64,000 bases of DNA from contig CM057009.1 in assembly GCA_029891345.1 (NCBI GenBank), positions 89,637,416 to 89,701,415 on the forward strand, read 5' to 3'. Made by a program: the position numbers and the translations under genes. Shown here piece by piece: positions 32,911 through 45,400 of this stretch; the stretch's first letter is position 1; every line of letters begins with the position of its first letter. The stretch is from Dryococelus australis. Taxonomy: Eukaryota > Arthropoda > Insecta > Phasmatodea > Phasmatidae. The notes under the pieces were generated by a model, which was given only the letters and a program-made list of their open reading frames with translations, was not told where the DNA came from and searched no databases.

Positions 32911-33919
32911 AGCTTTTCAGCTTTTGTTAACCATTTTTAATGATCAGAATGATTTTTTAAAAAAATTTTTTTCAAGCCAGTTCGAGTACCACTGCTCATG
33001 CTACGTAATCTAAATTAATGTGTGTATCAGTACATAAACTTGTATGCTTATGTATTGTCTAATGCTCACAATTTGAATGTTTGGAATGGATTTAGAAATG
33101 TGTATAAAATAACACTTTTCAAAGAGATATAAATATACGTATGTTATAACTTAAAGAGTGAATATTGTCTTTTTCTCCCATTTCATGTGTGTCTTACCAA
33201 TTTCCTAGGCTTTATTATGGCTAAGAAGGTAATCGACATCCCCGGATTTATTTTAGCAAAGAAGAAAGTAAAAAATAGGTTCACTTTCGTTCATGAAATA
33301 ATTTAGTATAAAATTAGTACGTGTAAGTAAATTTGGATCGTAATCAGCTGAAATTCTCACACATCGGAAGTTGATCAATTTTAATATTTTAACAGAAATA
33401 TCTCTATGTGGAAATGTGGGCAGTATTATCTATTTTCATATCCAATATCAACTAACGTTTCTAGTGTATTTTATCGCCAATTTTGGATTTAATATTTCAT
33501 ACTTTGAAAATAAGTAATTTAATGCGTGTTTTTTGATTTATAATTCACCTGATTCATGGTAGTAGGACGCTTACATAGTTGACTTGATCGAAGTTTTCTT
33601 TAAAACACCCGCGACAGCAGTGCCTCAGTTGAAATTCAGACCCAAATGCCACTTTACCTCAAACTGGGGTTTCAAAAAGTTATGATACAGAGTTTGTCAA
33701 TTTTTATTTTTTAATGTGTTCCTTAAACAAATGCAACAATACGTTTCCCCATTAGTTAAGTATAGGTAAATTATTCGCTTCTATTTCAGCATAGCGTAAA
33801 AATTTTCTCGTCAATTTTTATTATTTAGCCATCAATGCAAGTGTCCTATATATTTTTTTTACTATGTGTAATGACTTTTTCTTAAATTTTTATAATTGTT
33901 TTAGTCTTGTTGCTTTTTC

Positions 33920-33941
33920 ATATATATATATATATATATAT
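33920..33941. repeat. (TA)n microsatellite
   Basis: About eleven uninterrupted TA units. Confidence 0.95.
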
Positions 33942-35739
33942 GGTACTAGGGACGCGCGGTTCATACTCAAAATCTGCAAACTTTACTACCGTTTGTTAAT
34001 TAGATTTCAAATCATTGCATGTAAGTTTAAATACTGGGCTGTAAAACGTAATTATTATTTAAACTTAATAAATTTTAAAAGTAGATATTAAGTCATTATG
34101 TTAATTTTACTGCTACTGAAAATCTGAAATATTAATGTTGAAAGTGGGTGGACTGAAAGTATTATTACTATTACGCCTTAAATTAGTGTGGGTGGGTGGG
34201 TGAGGACATTATGAGATTGGGATGGATGGTGGAGAAACTGCCTCTGCATAGCAGCGAGAGGGTGGGAAGGAACCAAGCCTCTACCAAATGTTATGAAGTT
34301 TAACTTAAGGTCATACTCGTACATGAAAGGGTTAGGGTGCGTATCTGAATAATAAGAGATGATATGGTCGAACACTGCTGAGAGCGGTGGGGATTATCAA
34401 CATGATGAACACACAATAATATATTACTTTAAACAGTAATTACCCAGGGGAGGCTTATTATGAACTCATTGTACAATTAACCGGCTATGAAATAGTTACC
34501 ACAGCCACTACTATGACAAACTAACTGAAATGTCCCAACCATAATCATGGGTCCGGAGGCTGTTCTGGTAGGAGGTTATCGACAATCAGAAACACCAATT
34601 TCTGCGTTCTTCCCTCGGCGATATCCTGATGATGGAACACGGCTCGCACAGTATGACGCTGGCCTACATCGGCGCGTTGTTTTGGCATACTCGTACGCGA
34701 TTGCTGGTCAGTGGATGGGGATTTTACACATGGCTGCCTCGCAATGAATTGTTGCGATTCCGCTCGCGTCCTGGTTTAATGTTTAAAGGTGTGACAAGGC
34801 AGGCTGTTTGCTTAAGGCCTGATCACATCATTATAGTACCTATTTTCTCTCAAATACAATTTTTGTTGTGAAGCTGATTTTTTTTGTTGCTACATATGAT
34901 AATCAAGTAAAGTATTTTTATTTCAACATATATTCTTAATTTATTATTATTGCTAAATCATAATTATTATAAAATTTTTAACTATTTCTTAAATTATCAT
35001 GCAAATATTTACACTTATATATGTTTTGTACTGTTCGTATGTAATACTATTGTTTGTGCACTCTAACAACAGAAACTTTTTTGAAACAGTTTAGTTTAAT
35101 GGTTTTTCGCTTTATATTTATGTGTACGTAAGCTATTTTTGTACCAAACAATTATATTCATTTTTATTTTCAGTAATTGCGATGTTAGTTATAAAGAAGT
35201 AACTAATATAAGTAATAAGCCTAATATCCTCTACATGGGCGAAAACTATTTTAAATGAAGTTATTACAAGCTTGCATGTTAGGTAGGACTTAGAGTCTCG
35301 TTGGAAGCAATATTATTTAGAGATCACACCAGACGCATATGAAATAGTACTGAGAAAATTACAAATACACACGTGCCTTGCCCGGGAACCTCGTAAAAAG
35401 TAAGGTAGCGTACAATCATCTGCACCACAAGTGTAGGGTTAGTAGCATCAACTTCGGATGTAATCAGTCTGATGTTTTGAATGACAGGGTTCACTAACCC
35501 AAATATTTATATGGCAGTCGTTTTGAAAATAAATGTTAAGCCACTTAAAACACGCAAGTTTGCATGCCCCACTGCCGCGCTACTTGTATGAAAATTTTGT
35601 GAATATCGGTACTTGGCGCTGTCTTTAAAAAATTGTTAAAAAGCGAGGTTCTTTATACGATGCTTATAATGCATATTAAGAGCATAACAAGTTTTATTAA
35701 ATTGATAAAAAATTTTAAATAGTTACACGAAACATGTAT

Positions 35740-36420
35740 TAGTATATTTATGAAAATCAGTGTCTTACCCCACTTTAATCATGTAACACTATACGTCATT
35801 CTGTGCCACATATAGTGTGCAAAATTAAGTGGTAATCGAATTGTTCCGGAAATATGGCAAAAGGTGAACTTTCTCACCTGGCACCATTTTGCAATAAGGT
35901 TGGCATAATAATATCTCCATATGCATAATTGATGGTTCTCATTAGTACTGTCAGCATACAAAATTTGATCGAGATTGGTTGTAAGGTATGGTAGTTACAC
36001 CAAATAAACCTGGAATATTTGTATAGTCGCCATTTTGAAAATAAGTGCCTCAGAAATTTTCGTTGCAAACGTTTACATGGTGTACCATAATGTTACCTAC
36101 ATGCTAAATTTGGCGAGGTTTGGTCTTGTAGTTTTCGAGATTAAAGTCTATTTTTTTTATGAAGTGCTATCTTCTTAAATTGCGGACCAGAAATATTCAC
36201 TTCTTTATTAATTGTTTACATGATGCGCTGTCAACATAACCAAATTTGGTTCAAATCGGTGGAACGGTTCCCGAGATATGACATAACACCATATAATTTG
36301 AATGAACGCTGTTTTGAAAGTAAGTGCATTGCATGGTGTAAAACTGTGAAAGACAGGTGTCCGCACAGACACACACTTTCTCACACAGGCGGGAAAGTGA
36401 TACTTTCGAAAAGTAGTCTA
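35740..36420 (+). repeat. Array of degenerate ~140-bp units, left of the LRR gene
   Basis: Four units are visible through anchors near 35820, 35958, 36109 and 36240, spaced about 130-150 bases: ATACAAAATTTGATCGAGAT, ATGCTAAATTTGGCGAGG and ACCAAATTTGGTTCAAATCGG. Each is followed by a GAGATA-type word (GGTTCCCGAGATATG in the clearest) and by CCATTTTGAAAATAAGTGC or GCTGTTTTGAAAGTAAGTGC. A fifth, weaker unit may start near 35500. The 36220-36447 open frame lies within the repeat and is not a gene. Confidence 0.7.
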
Positions 36421-36980
36421 AAAAGTGGTACAGTTATGAGCATTTAAATTTTACTTTATCAATATTTATGTTCTCATTTATGTTCATAGTACCTTTCTAA
36501 TAATCTATTTAACATTGGAAATTGTAAATGTATAATTTTGTATGTCTTTTTTTTTCAATTAAGAATAAGTGTTGAAACAGACGAAGAATTCAAAAAGTTA
36601 AAATGTTAAAACATTTAAAAAAGTTTATTAAACAAAAGTTTTATCACTTACTAAATTGATTATGTAGGGACTATGTGTGATGGAATTTGGTATCATAATA
36701 ATTACAGCATTATATGAACACAATACTTAGGCAACTTAATACAATTGGATATTTGAAATCGATTTTGGCATATTTTCATTATATTTGGTTGGATGTGTTT
36801 TGGCGCGAAGTGTATTGCTCCTCTCGAACATAAATTCAAATGATTGTACTATTGGTGCCAAGACTTTCACTTACACGTATTTGAGGCTAACAAAGTTGAT
36901 CTTAGTCCTTTTTTTTTTTGTATTTTAATATTTTCGTTTTAAATGTTTTCCGATTTTTGAAAGAATTTAACAAAATCTGT

Positions 36981-36992
36981 TTCACTTTCAGA
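36981..36992 (+). other. Probable splice acceptor before the LRR exon
   Basis: TTCACTTTCAG|A at 36981-36991 is a good pyrimidine-rich acceptor, after a T-rich tract near 36910. It would place the 5' end of the LRR coding exon at 36992, leaving about 265 bases of leader before the preferred start. That leader includes a short upstream frame of 11 codons starting at 36992. Confidence 0.5.
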
Positions 36993-37256
36993 TGTCTGCT
37001 GTCATAGGCGTGAACTGCAGAGAGTGACCCGATTCATGGGCTTTCTCCGAGATTGGCTCCTCCATATATGAAGGACGTTCAGTCATTGAAGTCAATATGC
37101 CTCATCTTTCAACACCATTAGCAACACAGATGTACATGGCCATCATCAACACGACCCATATGTGTGACAGCTCAAATATTAACCTTTATCAAAATATCAA
37201 TGTATTCAAATAGTCAAAACCCTTTATCAGTAAGTGACTTAGGAAATATCAGAGTA

Positions 37257-39047
37257 ATGCGTGACAAACTTGAGATGACTGTATTGTTGTTGTCACTTTT
37301 TCTTATATGTCACAGGAGTATTGCTTTGTGTCCAAGTAGATGTTTTTGTGACGACGTAATGCTGAACGCTTCCTGTGAAGAGGCAGGCTTAGAGGTTGTG
37401 CCAATACAGCTTAATCCTGAACTTGAAATCATTAACCTAAGAGACAATAAAATAACTAGTGTTCATTACACGCTTGGATTTTATGCTAACTTAAGGGATT
37501 TAGACATTTCACGTAACAAAATTACAACTCTTGGTGTTCAGAATTTTGAAACTCAAACCAAACTAGAGATCCTTAATGTTAGTGACAACAAAATTACTAC
37601 ATTGGATAAAGAAACATTTCAAGGACTGAAATCACTTAAGACTTTAGACCTCAGTTACAATTTGATAGAACAGCTTGAAGGCAGCATTCTTTCATATTTA
37701 CCTGAATTGATGCATTTTAGTTTGTCAAACAACCACATAACAGCAATTGGTGAAGGTGTTTTTGATCAACTGAAGAAACTTCATATCCTAAATTTGGACG
37801 GCAATCAACTTCTTGACGTCCCAACTCACGTTCTTCAAAATTTGCCTTCACTTCATACATTGACAATGGGTGAAAATTTGATAGAAACTATAGGTGATGG
37901 CTCGTTCCCGACGCTTCCAGATTTGAAAGTACTTAATCTCCAGTATAATGTTATATCAGAAATTCATTTGTCAGCTTTTGAACGCGTACAACAGTTGGAG
38001 TTTCTTGACTTGAGCTATAACAACATTACTTCAGTTCCAACACAGCAGTTATCCAAAGTACCAAATTTACAAGAGTTGGATGTAAGTGGAAATAAGTTTA
38101 CCGTCATTGGACCTGTTGGATTTCAAAACCTTTTTGAACTAAGATCTCTGTGGATGCGTGGACTGGTGTTTTTGAAGCGTGTAGATGGGAGGGCATTTGT
38201 TGATAACATTAAGCTGGAAACTGTGGTAATGGATGGAAATATTAATCTTGAGACTTTGCCAACAATACTTTTTCATGGCAATCCCCTCTTGACTCACTTA
38301 TCAGTTAGACGGGCTTCGTTAACTTCATTAGACGCTTCACATTTTCCGTTGGATCAGCTTCATTATTTATATCTGGGTGACAACCCTCTCCACTGCAACT
38401 GCTCAATGCTTTGGCTGTGGCTACTGGCACGAAAACAACAAGGTATTTTGTTTAAGAATACGACTGGAAGCCCCACTTTTTCTCCCGACATTTTGCCACA
38501 TCTTGATATAGATAAAATCAGGTGTAAAAATCCAAATACCGGAGGAAGTATGCTCATGGTGGATGTTCCAGAGTCTGAAGTGCGATGCGACGCTACTTGG
38601 TTTGCGATAATTGTTGTTACAACTATTGTAGTGTTTTCCTTAATGAGTATTGCATGTACAGTAATGTATTTTCTGGGAAATGGTAGATGGTGCAAGAAGA
38701 GAAAAAACCAGCCTGAAGACATGGACACTGAAATTCCTACCCGCAGTTTTCATAGTCATCTTCATCATCACAACCACCACCAACATCTTTATCGTAACCA
38801 CCACCAAAACGGGGCGTTACTAATGTTTGTAGCTAAACACTCTAATGTCGAAGGTATGGATGAAGATGTATCAAAGCACAGAGACTCTATTATTAACCAA
38901 GATGTGCAGATGCAACGTCCAGTAGCTACATGGGAAAATCTGGAGGGAGAAAATGGAATACCTGACCCAAGGCATAGGAACATGTACAACCCCCAATACA
39001 CAGCTAATGGAATACTAAAGAACTCACCTCACATAGTTTATGTGTGA
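37257..39047 (+). CDS. caps/trn-like: Tartan/Capricious-like single-pass transmembrane LRR protein
   Basis: A predicted cell-surface recognition or adhesion receptor. The frame is open from 37164 (627 codons). I prefer the ATG at 37257 because it sits just before the signal peptide (MRDKLEMTVLLLSLFLICHR in outline); 37275 is also possible. In 627-aa numbering: signal to about 54; LRRNT with C56-x3-C60-x-C62-x8-C71; 13-14 leucine-rich repeats to about 410; LRRCT starting NPLHCNCSMLWLWLL and closing near C475; transmembrane helix 479-504; basic stop KKRK; cytoplasmic tail of about 123 residues with a His-rich patch (529-547) and C-terminal HIVYV, which fits a class II PDZ-ligand pattern. The LRR number, the RAFVDN...LFHGNP repeats and the LWLW LRRCT suggest the Drosophila Tartan/Capricious family, which mediates cell affinity and axon or muscle targeting. 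The whole coding region is in one exon. It has no Ig domain, so it is not Kekkon; lapsyn-type LRR proteins are alternatives. Confidence 0.9.
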   Translation: MRDKLEMTVLLLSLFLICHRSIALCPSRCFCDDVMLNASCEEAGLEVVPIQLNPELEIINLRDNKITSVHYTLGFYANLRDLDISRNKITTLGVQNFETQTKLEILNVSDNKITTLDKETFQGLKSLKTLDLSYNLIEQLEGSILSYLPELMHFSLSNNHITAIGEGVFDQLKKLHILNLDGNQLLDVPTHVLQNLPSLHTLTMGENLIETIGDGSFPTLPDLKVLNLQYNVISEIHLSAFERVQQLEFLDLSYNNITSVPTQQLSKVPNLQELDVSGNKFTVIGPVGFQNLFELRSLWMRGLVFLKRVDGRAFVDNIKLETVVMDGNINLETLPTILFHGNPLLTHLSVRRASLTSLDASHFPLDQLHYLYLGDNPLHCNCSMLWLWLLARKQQGILFKNTTGSPTFSPDILPHLDIDKIRCKNPNTGGSMLMVDVPESEVRCDATWFAIIVVTTIVVFSLMSIACTVMYFLGNGRWCKKRKNQPEDMDTEIPTRSFHSHLHHHNHHQHLYRNHHQNGALLMFVAKHSNVEGMDEDVSKHRDSIINQDVQMQRPVATWENLEGENGIPDPRHRNMYNPQYTANGILKNSPHIVYV

Positions 39048-39072
39048 TCGTCAGGCACTTAAATCTGTCAAT

Positions 39073-39078
39073 AATAAA
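39073..39078 (+). terminator. Candidate polyadenylation signals of the LRR gene
   Basis: AATAAA lies 26 bases past the stop codon. Further AATAAA words occur at 39237-39242 and near 39648, so the true 3' end may be several hundred bases downstream. Confidence 0.4.
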
Positions 39079-41642
39079 TCATGAAAAATATTGTGTCATC
39101 GTGAAATGAACTCTCACCTACTAAGACTGAATTATTAAAACAAAATTACTCAATTGGAATGAAAGCAAATTTTATATAAATTCATACATAATAGAGCTTA
39201 CCACTTACTATGAATAGAGTGGTAAATGTTTTACGAAATAAATTTTCCAAACCACAATTGGTTTTTCCTACACCACTATGTTATATTTATTGAGTTTTGC
39301 GAAGGAGTTTGAAAACAATAAGTTTATTTGTTATTATGTTGAAACATCTCTAACGGAAATTTTTAATTAATGAGATTCATACATTTTCCCTACCACATGT
39401 AGGGATAAATGATAAAAACAGAAGTTTTATATATAATATGTCTTTATATAAAGATAATTAATTCTACAAAACTCCGTCACCAAACAAAGCATTATATATA
39501 TATGAGGTAATTAGTTTCTTACAGGAAACATTTGTACTGTGGATACAAACACATATGGTGTTTCAAACCAGGTTCCATTTTGATTACAAAAGTACTTTTA
39601 CCAACTTCTTAATAATTGTAAAAAACGTTTTATACCTTCACGATATACAATAAATCCTAAATAATACTAATTGAGAAATGAATGCGCTTCTTTAAAAGCC
39701 TTCAAAAAGAACAAGCCTTATTTTCGAACATGTTTTGTAATGGAGGATGCTGTGGATAGATTTATTTTTAATAAGTGATGTGGAATTTTAAAAGTTAATG
39801 ACTTAGGCCTACAAAAGATAATAATTTTTCTTCTCTACCTAGGAAAGTAATTCGGAATTTTTAATATATGCGAACATATTCTTCACCAAGTCTGAATATT
39901 TTGAATTATTGGTTTATCATTTCATTTTATGATTCAGGGAGTAAGGCATGTCTTTCTTAATTTGCAGTAGTTTTCATATTTAGTTGTAAGCAGTTTATAC
40001 TAAAATATTTCATCACAATTGAAATGTTTGAAAAAAAAGTTTTAATACTATATTTATTAAGGTTTGGTTTTATGAAAATGACTGTTCTTGTGCCAAAATA
40101 AGAGCAAAACATCTGAATGACTAAGATGGTTTTAAAACACCTTTTGAAGAAAACAACTTAAACTGATCAAGTTGAATGTGTTGTTTGGGATGGCTCCGCA
40201 AACAAGACCACTATTTATGACATCATGGAAATTATATGTTTTAACCAGAATAGGGATTTCATACCAATATAACAAGTTTAAAACCGATTAAACTAAAACA
40301 GGTATTTGGTAATATCATAAGTGCATGTTTATTAACATTAGTGTAACAATATTTGTTGAAATAATATTCCTGATATACAATGTTGTAGATGTTAGATCAG
40401 ATAAAATTTGTTCAGCTATTTCTGGTCAAAATGTGTTTCATTATTCCCATTGTTTAGAGGATAAACATAATACCTTTGTCATTGTTTTCATTGTAAAAGA
40501 GTTGAAAAATATACTTTTAAGAAATTGTAATATTTTCCATATGTTTTATTATAGGATGTTAAAAAACAGTTACGCATGTTAATCACTACAGTAGTAAATA
40601 TTAGAAAGCAACATTTTCCATTCCTAGAAATGCGTCCAATTATTTAATTGTAAGTTTCAATTTTTCTTACCGAATAGATTTCATCAAGTTGTCATAGATT
40701 CTGCAACGCGGCATGCGGTTATTTAAACATATATGTTTTAGTACATTTATTTTATAATTACATTGAAGCATAGTTAAAGCCAAGTATTTGTATTTATGTC
40801 GCTTTCTTCATATTGCTGATAAATACTATTTTTAATGGTCTTCATTCTTCCACTCCTCACGGAGCATAATTATATTTAAATTATATTGTGTAAATGCGAT
40901 TTCGGCATAAAGTTCAACACTTTTCCCTTAACTTCGATGATTAAACGTCCAGGGACGAGAAAGCAAATTATAGGCAATACAGGATTCTCTATAAAAACCA
41001 AGAAATGTAGTTATAGTAGGCCTACATAATATTTTGTGTCTCGTTTTATGACCTTATAAACATCGGCAACATTTTATTGCATTTAGTTTTTAACATCTCT
41101 CTCAAAAATTATTACCTAGCAGGGAACGTATGCAACTAAATACGCTTTTTATAGCTTGCATACAATTTGAGGCAAAAGATTTCTTTCAACAGAACTAGAA
41201 AGTTACCGATGCTTAAATGATCATTAAATGAACTAAGTATTTTTATTTTAACGAATTGATAGTAAATTCCTTGCAAATAAATGCAGAGACACTGCCAGTG
41301 CCAAAGCTCTACGTTAAAACCATCAAATTTAAAATAATACATTTCCAAATGTTGTATATTATTTATTCCGTTACTTTGCGTTTGTGTAAGCTAGGTTTTT
41401 TTAATTTTTAAATGCGAGCAAATTACATACCATTAGTGAAATGTCTTTTTCGCTGCATAATAAGATATAAGTTAATATTTGTCTAACTATTAACGCAAGC
41501 CAGTTCAAGAAAAGCATTTGGCAATTGTTAAAAATGTGGATATTATTTTTTCAAATGTTAAGGATCGCCGTAGCTAAGTTTCAAGTAATTGATGGTTAAA
41601 TTTATATTACATCAGATAACCTTACAACACCTTACAAAACGT
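39079..41642. other. 3' UTR or intergenic AT-rich DNA
   Basis: No further gene is supported. The first 600 bases or so may be 3' UTR of the LRR gene. The short frames at 40325-40582 and 41136-41348 show no recognisable features. Confidence 0.5.
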
Positions 41643-41895
41643 GGGGCCACGGTGGCTGAGCAATTAGCACGCTCTCCTCCCACCAAGGCGAACCGGCCTC
41701 AATACCCAGCCGGGTCTCCAGATTTTCGTAAGTGGGAATCGTGCCGTACAATGCCGTTGATCGGTGAGTTTGCTCGGGGATCTCTCGCTTCCCCGCCCCT
41801 TCATTCCGGCGCCGCTCCATATTCACTTAAATTACCCTCATCGGCTCTGAAGACCACGATGTTAAGAGCCTTCAAAAACTCTTCACTCACTTACT
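41643..41895 (+). mobile_element. tRNA-derived SINE family S1, copy 2
   Basis: Best-preserved copy. The head is GGGGCCACGGTGGCTGAGCA with A box TGGCTGAGCAATTAGC; the B-box region is CCTCAATACCCAG. The body has AGTGGGAATCGTGCC, TCGGGGATCTCTCG, TTCCCCGCCCC, TTCATTCCGGCGCCGCTCC, ATATTCACTTAAATTACCC and CATCGGCTCTGAAGACCACG, ending CTTCACTCACTTACTT. Target duplications are not clear. The open frames across it on both strands are SINE sequence. Confidence 0.88.
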
Positions 41896-42212
41896 TAAAG
41901 ACTGGTCAGAATATAAAATATTAGGGAATGTACGATAACACTGTGTATAAAAATTGTCAATGTACTCAGTAAGGCCTATGTAAAATTTGCAAGTAACTAA
42001 TAAAGCTAATGCCTTATTCTCTTTTTTCGTCAATTGCACACACTTCAATCTGATGTTTCCCACAATGGATGCACAATCGCAAATACCTGACTAATCTTTC
42101 GTTGCATGTCCTACAATGCCAATAATGACATCGTCATTTTTAACAAACAATGCCTTCTTCAGCACAAAGATAGTGCTCTTAATATTATTTTTATTTCTTA
42201 GGTAATTAACGT

Positions 42213-42488
42213 ATGTTTTCCTTCGGAAATAGTAGGAAATCCAAAGATATACTGTCATGCACATCGTCGTTGCAACTGTCTGAATCAATAATGCAATCTT
42301 TATTTGGGTCTATATCCTCTGGAGGCAAACAGTGTACTCAGAAGTGTTTGAAAATCTGCGCTCCTGATGATACAGACTATGTTGCGAACTGTCATTATCA
42401 TGAAAGTGATGGCCTTCACTGCGATGAGTTAGGCTGTGAAGTCGGAGTGTGCTACAATTTTTTGGAGGCCGCCGCAGTTGTGATTTGA
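42213..42488 (+). CDS. Unidentified Cys-containing short open frame
   Basis: The last part of this 91-codon frame has regularly spaced cysteines (C-x3-C-x3-C-x10-C-x8-C-x4-C-x4-C from KQCTQKCLKICAP onward). No signal peptide is visible and I do not recognise a family. The opposite strand is also open over much of the same stretch (42310-42543) and, further left near 42010-42110, can encode HCRTCNERLVRYLRLCIHCG, with two CxxC-type pairs. A decayed zinc-binding protein of a DNA element on the minus strand is therefore an equal or better explanation. Confidence 0.2.
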   Translation: MFSFGNSRKSKDILSCTSSLQLSESIMQSLFGSISSGGKQCTQKCLKICAPDDTDYVANCHYHESDGLHCDELGCEVGVCYNFLEAAAVVI

Positions 42489-42688
42489 AATTCTGAAATC
42501 CCCTGGCCTTTATAGGAAACATCGTTTCCTCACTTCTTGACAAAATATTACTATATAACTCATTGCACTTAATTTTTTTTAGGACTAGTACTTGAATTTC
42601 ATTGAACTAGACAATTATAGGCTCTTAAATAAAAAGGTTAGTAATTGAAATATCATGTACTTAGTAAATAATATGTAAAGAAACTCAC

Positions 42689-42810
42689 CAGGAGGAAATA
42701 ATGGCATACAAACTCATGACAGCAAACAACCACACTATATCTCTCCAAACGCTCATAGAAACTGCGAACTGGTACAACCTGTATGTTGCCCCATATCCTT
42801 CCCGAACGTG
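42689..42810 (-). CDS. Weak candidate internal exon
   Basis: On the minus strand, 122 bases lie between an acceptor-like TTTCACCAG and a donor CTG|GTGAGTTTC. The frame in phase with the acceptor reads a mostly hydrophobic segment (FAVSMSVWRDIVWLFAVMSL) that could be membrane-spanning. A second frame is also open, so chance is a serious alternative. Not recognised. Confidence 0.2.
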
Positions 42811-45400
42811 CTGGTGAAACGATATTTTTTATTCAAGTTGTCATAACCAATAACTACTCAGTAGGCCATATTGGGTACAGGGTCATACAGACTATTGTAA
42901 CAATATTAGAACGTTGTGAAAACTCCTAGAAAACTTACAAAAGCCAATCTGAAGACTGCTACGGAAATGGTTGATCGTTATCCTTACATTCATAAGTCTT
43001 CGTGTCCCCATCCCAGAACATATAATCGAATACTAAAGCATTATTAACGTTTTTCACAGAGACTGGATTAAATAGAAATTCAAGAAGTCTCAGTGACCAA
43101 CTGGACGATAAATAAGTTCAAATGTTTCATCATTGACATATACACTTGTGCAATTGAAACTAAGCGATGAATAACTGTAGGTGTATTCACATATTCACAA
43201 AATTTATGCGCCTATTCTAAAAAGAAATCTTGGAGGGTCACTTTATTGCTATAATAATCCTTTGAGAAGGAACATTTCAGGAATACTATCGTCCATTCGC
43301 TCTTTATTTACCTTGCTCTGATGTATTCACGTAACAATATCTGAATTATTATGTTATAGTTACGTTAATATAGCTCATATTTCATTTTGAATTTTAAATT
43401 ACGATGATTTAAGTATTATAATTCGAAAATAGTTCAGATATTATATTCGTAAGCTGCTGCAGGGTAAGTAAACATCAAAAAGACTATGACATCATTTTCA
43501 AAATATTCCCCCTTTAATCGTAAATATGGAAGACATCGAATAATCTAGTGCTGCTACTTAAACTTGTACGTTAAAGTAGTAATATAAAGTAATATCAAGA
43601 ATAAAGCGTCATTTACTGGTGCATGTTTATAGGGCTCACAACAATGATCGAAGAAAACAAAACTAATAATTTCAATTGAAAATATTATAAGACCATGACA
43701 ACGCGTTTTATCTCAAGTCTGGCGAACCTGAGAAAAAAGTGTTATTAGTGTTACACATGCCAAATTATTGAAAAATGTATTTTATTTCTGCATAGGAAGT
43801 AGCAAAACACTTGTTAATAATGTTGTTACTTTGAAACTGTCTCTTATTTAGTAATTATTATTTTTCCGATTATCTCACAGGTACCATATATAGTACTTGC
43901 CTCAATTAAAAGAATACAAAAATCTATAAAATAAATTCCATTAACTGCCATTATTAAACGAAATGCATTTAAAAATGAAAGTTATTATTTATATACCTGT
44001 GTGATTTATCGTAGTTTTAAGCAGGTATCTTGGGTTCTCATAACTCAGATGTTGTAGAGATGTACTATGAACTTACTATGTGCTGAAATACCAGTATAGG
44101 TTGTGAACGTGTTAACCATACTTCGCATTTCTCAACCGAACACAGCTAAATTTTTTAATACTCTATTTATCTCCATTAGGATATATAAACATCTTCAATA
44201 ATAATATTAAACCATCGTAAATGTTCTAGGGAAAACACCAATTATGAATCTTGAAAGTTGTATTAAATGAAAAAAATAAATATTTTGTATTGTAATTTTG
44301 CCAAATATTTATTTGACCATTGTTTTTTAACTTCATGACTTTTACGCTGTGAACTTAATTGGAGGACATTAAAAAAACTAATATTAATTGATAGTTGAAA
44401 TAACATATTTATGTCTTGCAAAGGGTTTTAAAACACACTTTCGTCATCCAATAGCCCGGATACGGATTTCTCCATTTAAAATGTGTTGTTCGGAAGTTGT
44501 TGGTAAACAGGTTTTCTAAGAAATTCAATTATATTTTTAGAAATTCTCTGAATGCCTAAGAACAACTTCAATTTTTTTGCAAACATATAAAAAATAATAA
44601 TAGTTTGTCAATATCAATTAATATTTTTAAACGTAGCAAACGATTAGAGGAAACTGCAACTTTCTACAAAGCTAAGCTACAACCACAAGATTTTGAAAAA
44701 TATTATGAAAATGTATTATGCGTAAAAACGTTTAGACAGTATCATTTAAAAGATTCGAATTGTAAAAAAGGAGAGAAATTCGTCACTAAATCAAGTTATT
44801 TGTTTTTTTTTTAAGGATTTGAATATTACTAGAATATTTTGCTTAGATAATATATTTTTTGTGGTTTATCGTCAAAAAATTTTTAATTTATGAATACATA
44901 AAACAAATTGGTCATGGTAAATCGTTACATATTAATAAATAATACGTATATATCGAGTTGTTAACATATCCTATAAGCGTAATGAACACGCATAAAATCC
45001 ACAATAGAAAAATAGTTTCTAATAACATCATTTTTGATCCGTGTACATTTTATAGTTATGTTGAACTCTTCCAAAATGTTTATTATAATTTGGTTCTTGT
45101 GAAACAATTTTAGTTTTTAACCGAATATATACGTTTGGCTTATTTTTGGTGCTTTATTAAAAAATGCTAGTAATAAAATATATTAATGCACCTGACTGTA
45201 AAATAAAAGTGTGCATTTTAAGATAATTAATAAATAACGTATAAAGAAACATTGACGATCTCGTCGAGCATGCTATCTGCCACTTTGGCCGTTGATTTTG
45301 GTTCGAACTCGGCCATTTTAAGCCTACTTTTTTGTGACAGGTAGGCATATGCAATCATGTGAATTCCTGTATGTGTGCAGCCCCCTCATAACATTTGAAC
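42811..45400. other. AT-rich DNA, no gene seen
   Basis: No motif, repeat or coding signal supported. Confidence 0.55.

Larger units (their letters stand above)
31740..35700. other. AT-rich DNA, no gene seen
   Basis: Apart from a possible SINE head at 32845-32910 and a dinucleotide repeat at 33920-33941, I see no supported feature. About 34.15-34.85 kb is less AT-rich and has overlapping short frames (34547-34747 and 34629-34871, plus), but no motif is recognisable. Confidence 0.5.

Noticed and set aside
34547-34871. Overlapping frames in a less AT-rich patch
   Set aside because: No domain, splice or repeat evidence to support a gene.
38363-39001. Minus-strand frames opposite the LRR gene
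   Set aside because: Shadows of a strongly supported coding region on the plus strand.
41589-41924. Plus-strand 111-codon frame
   Set aside because: Covers SINE family S1 copy 2; the equivalent frame over copy 3 (60786-61073) has the same origin.
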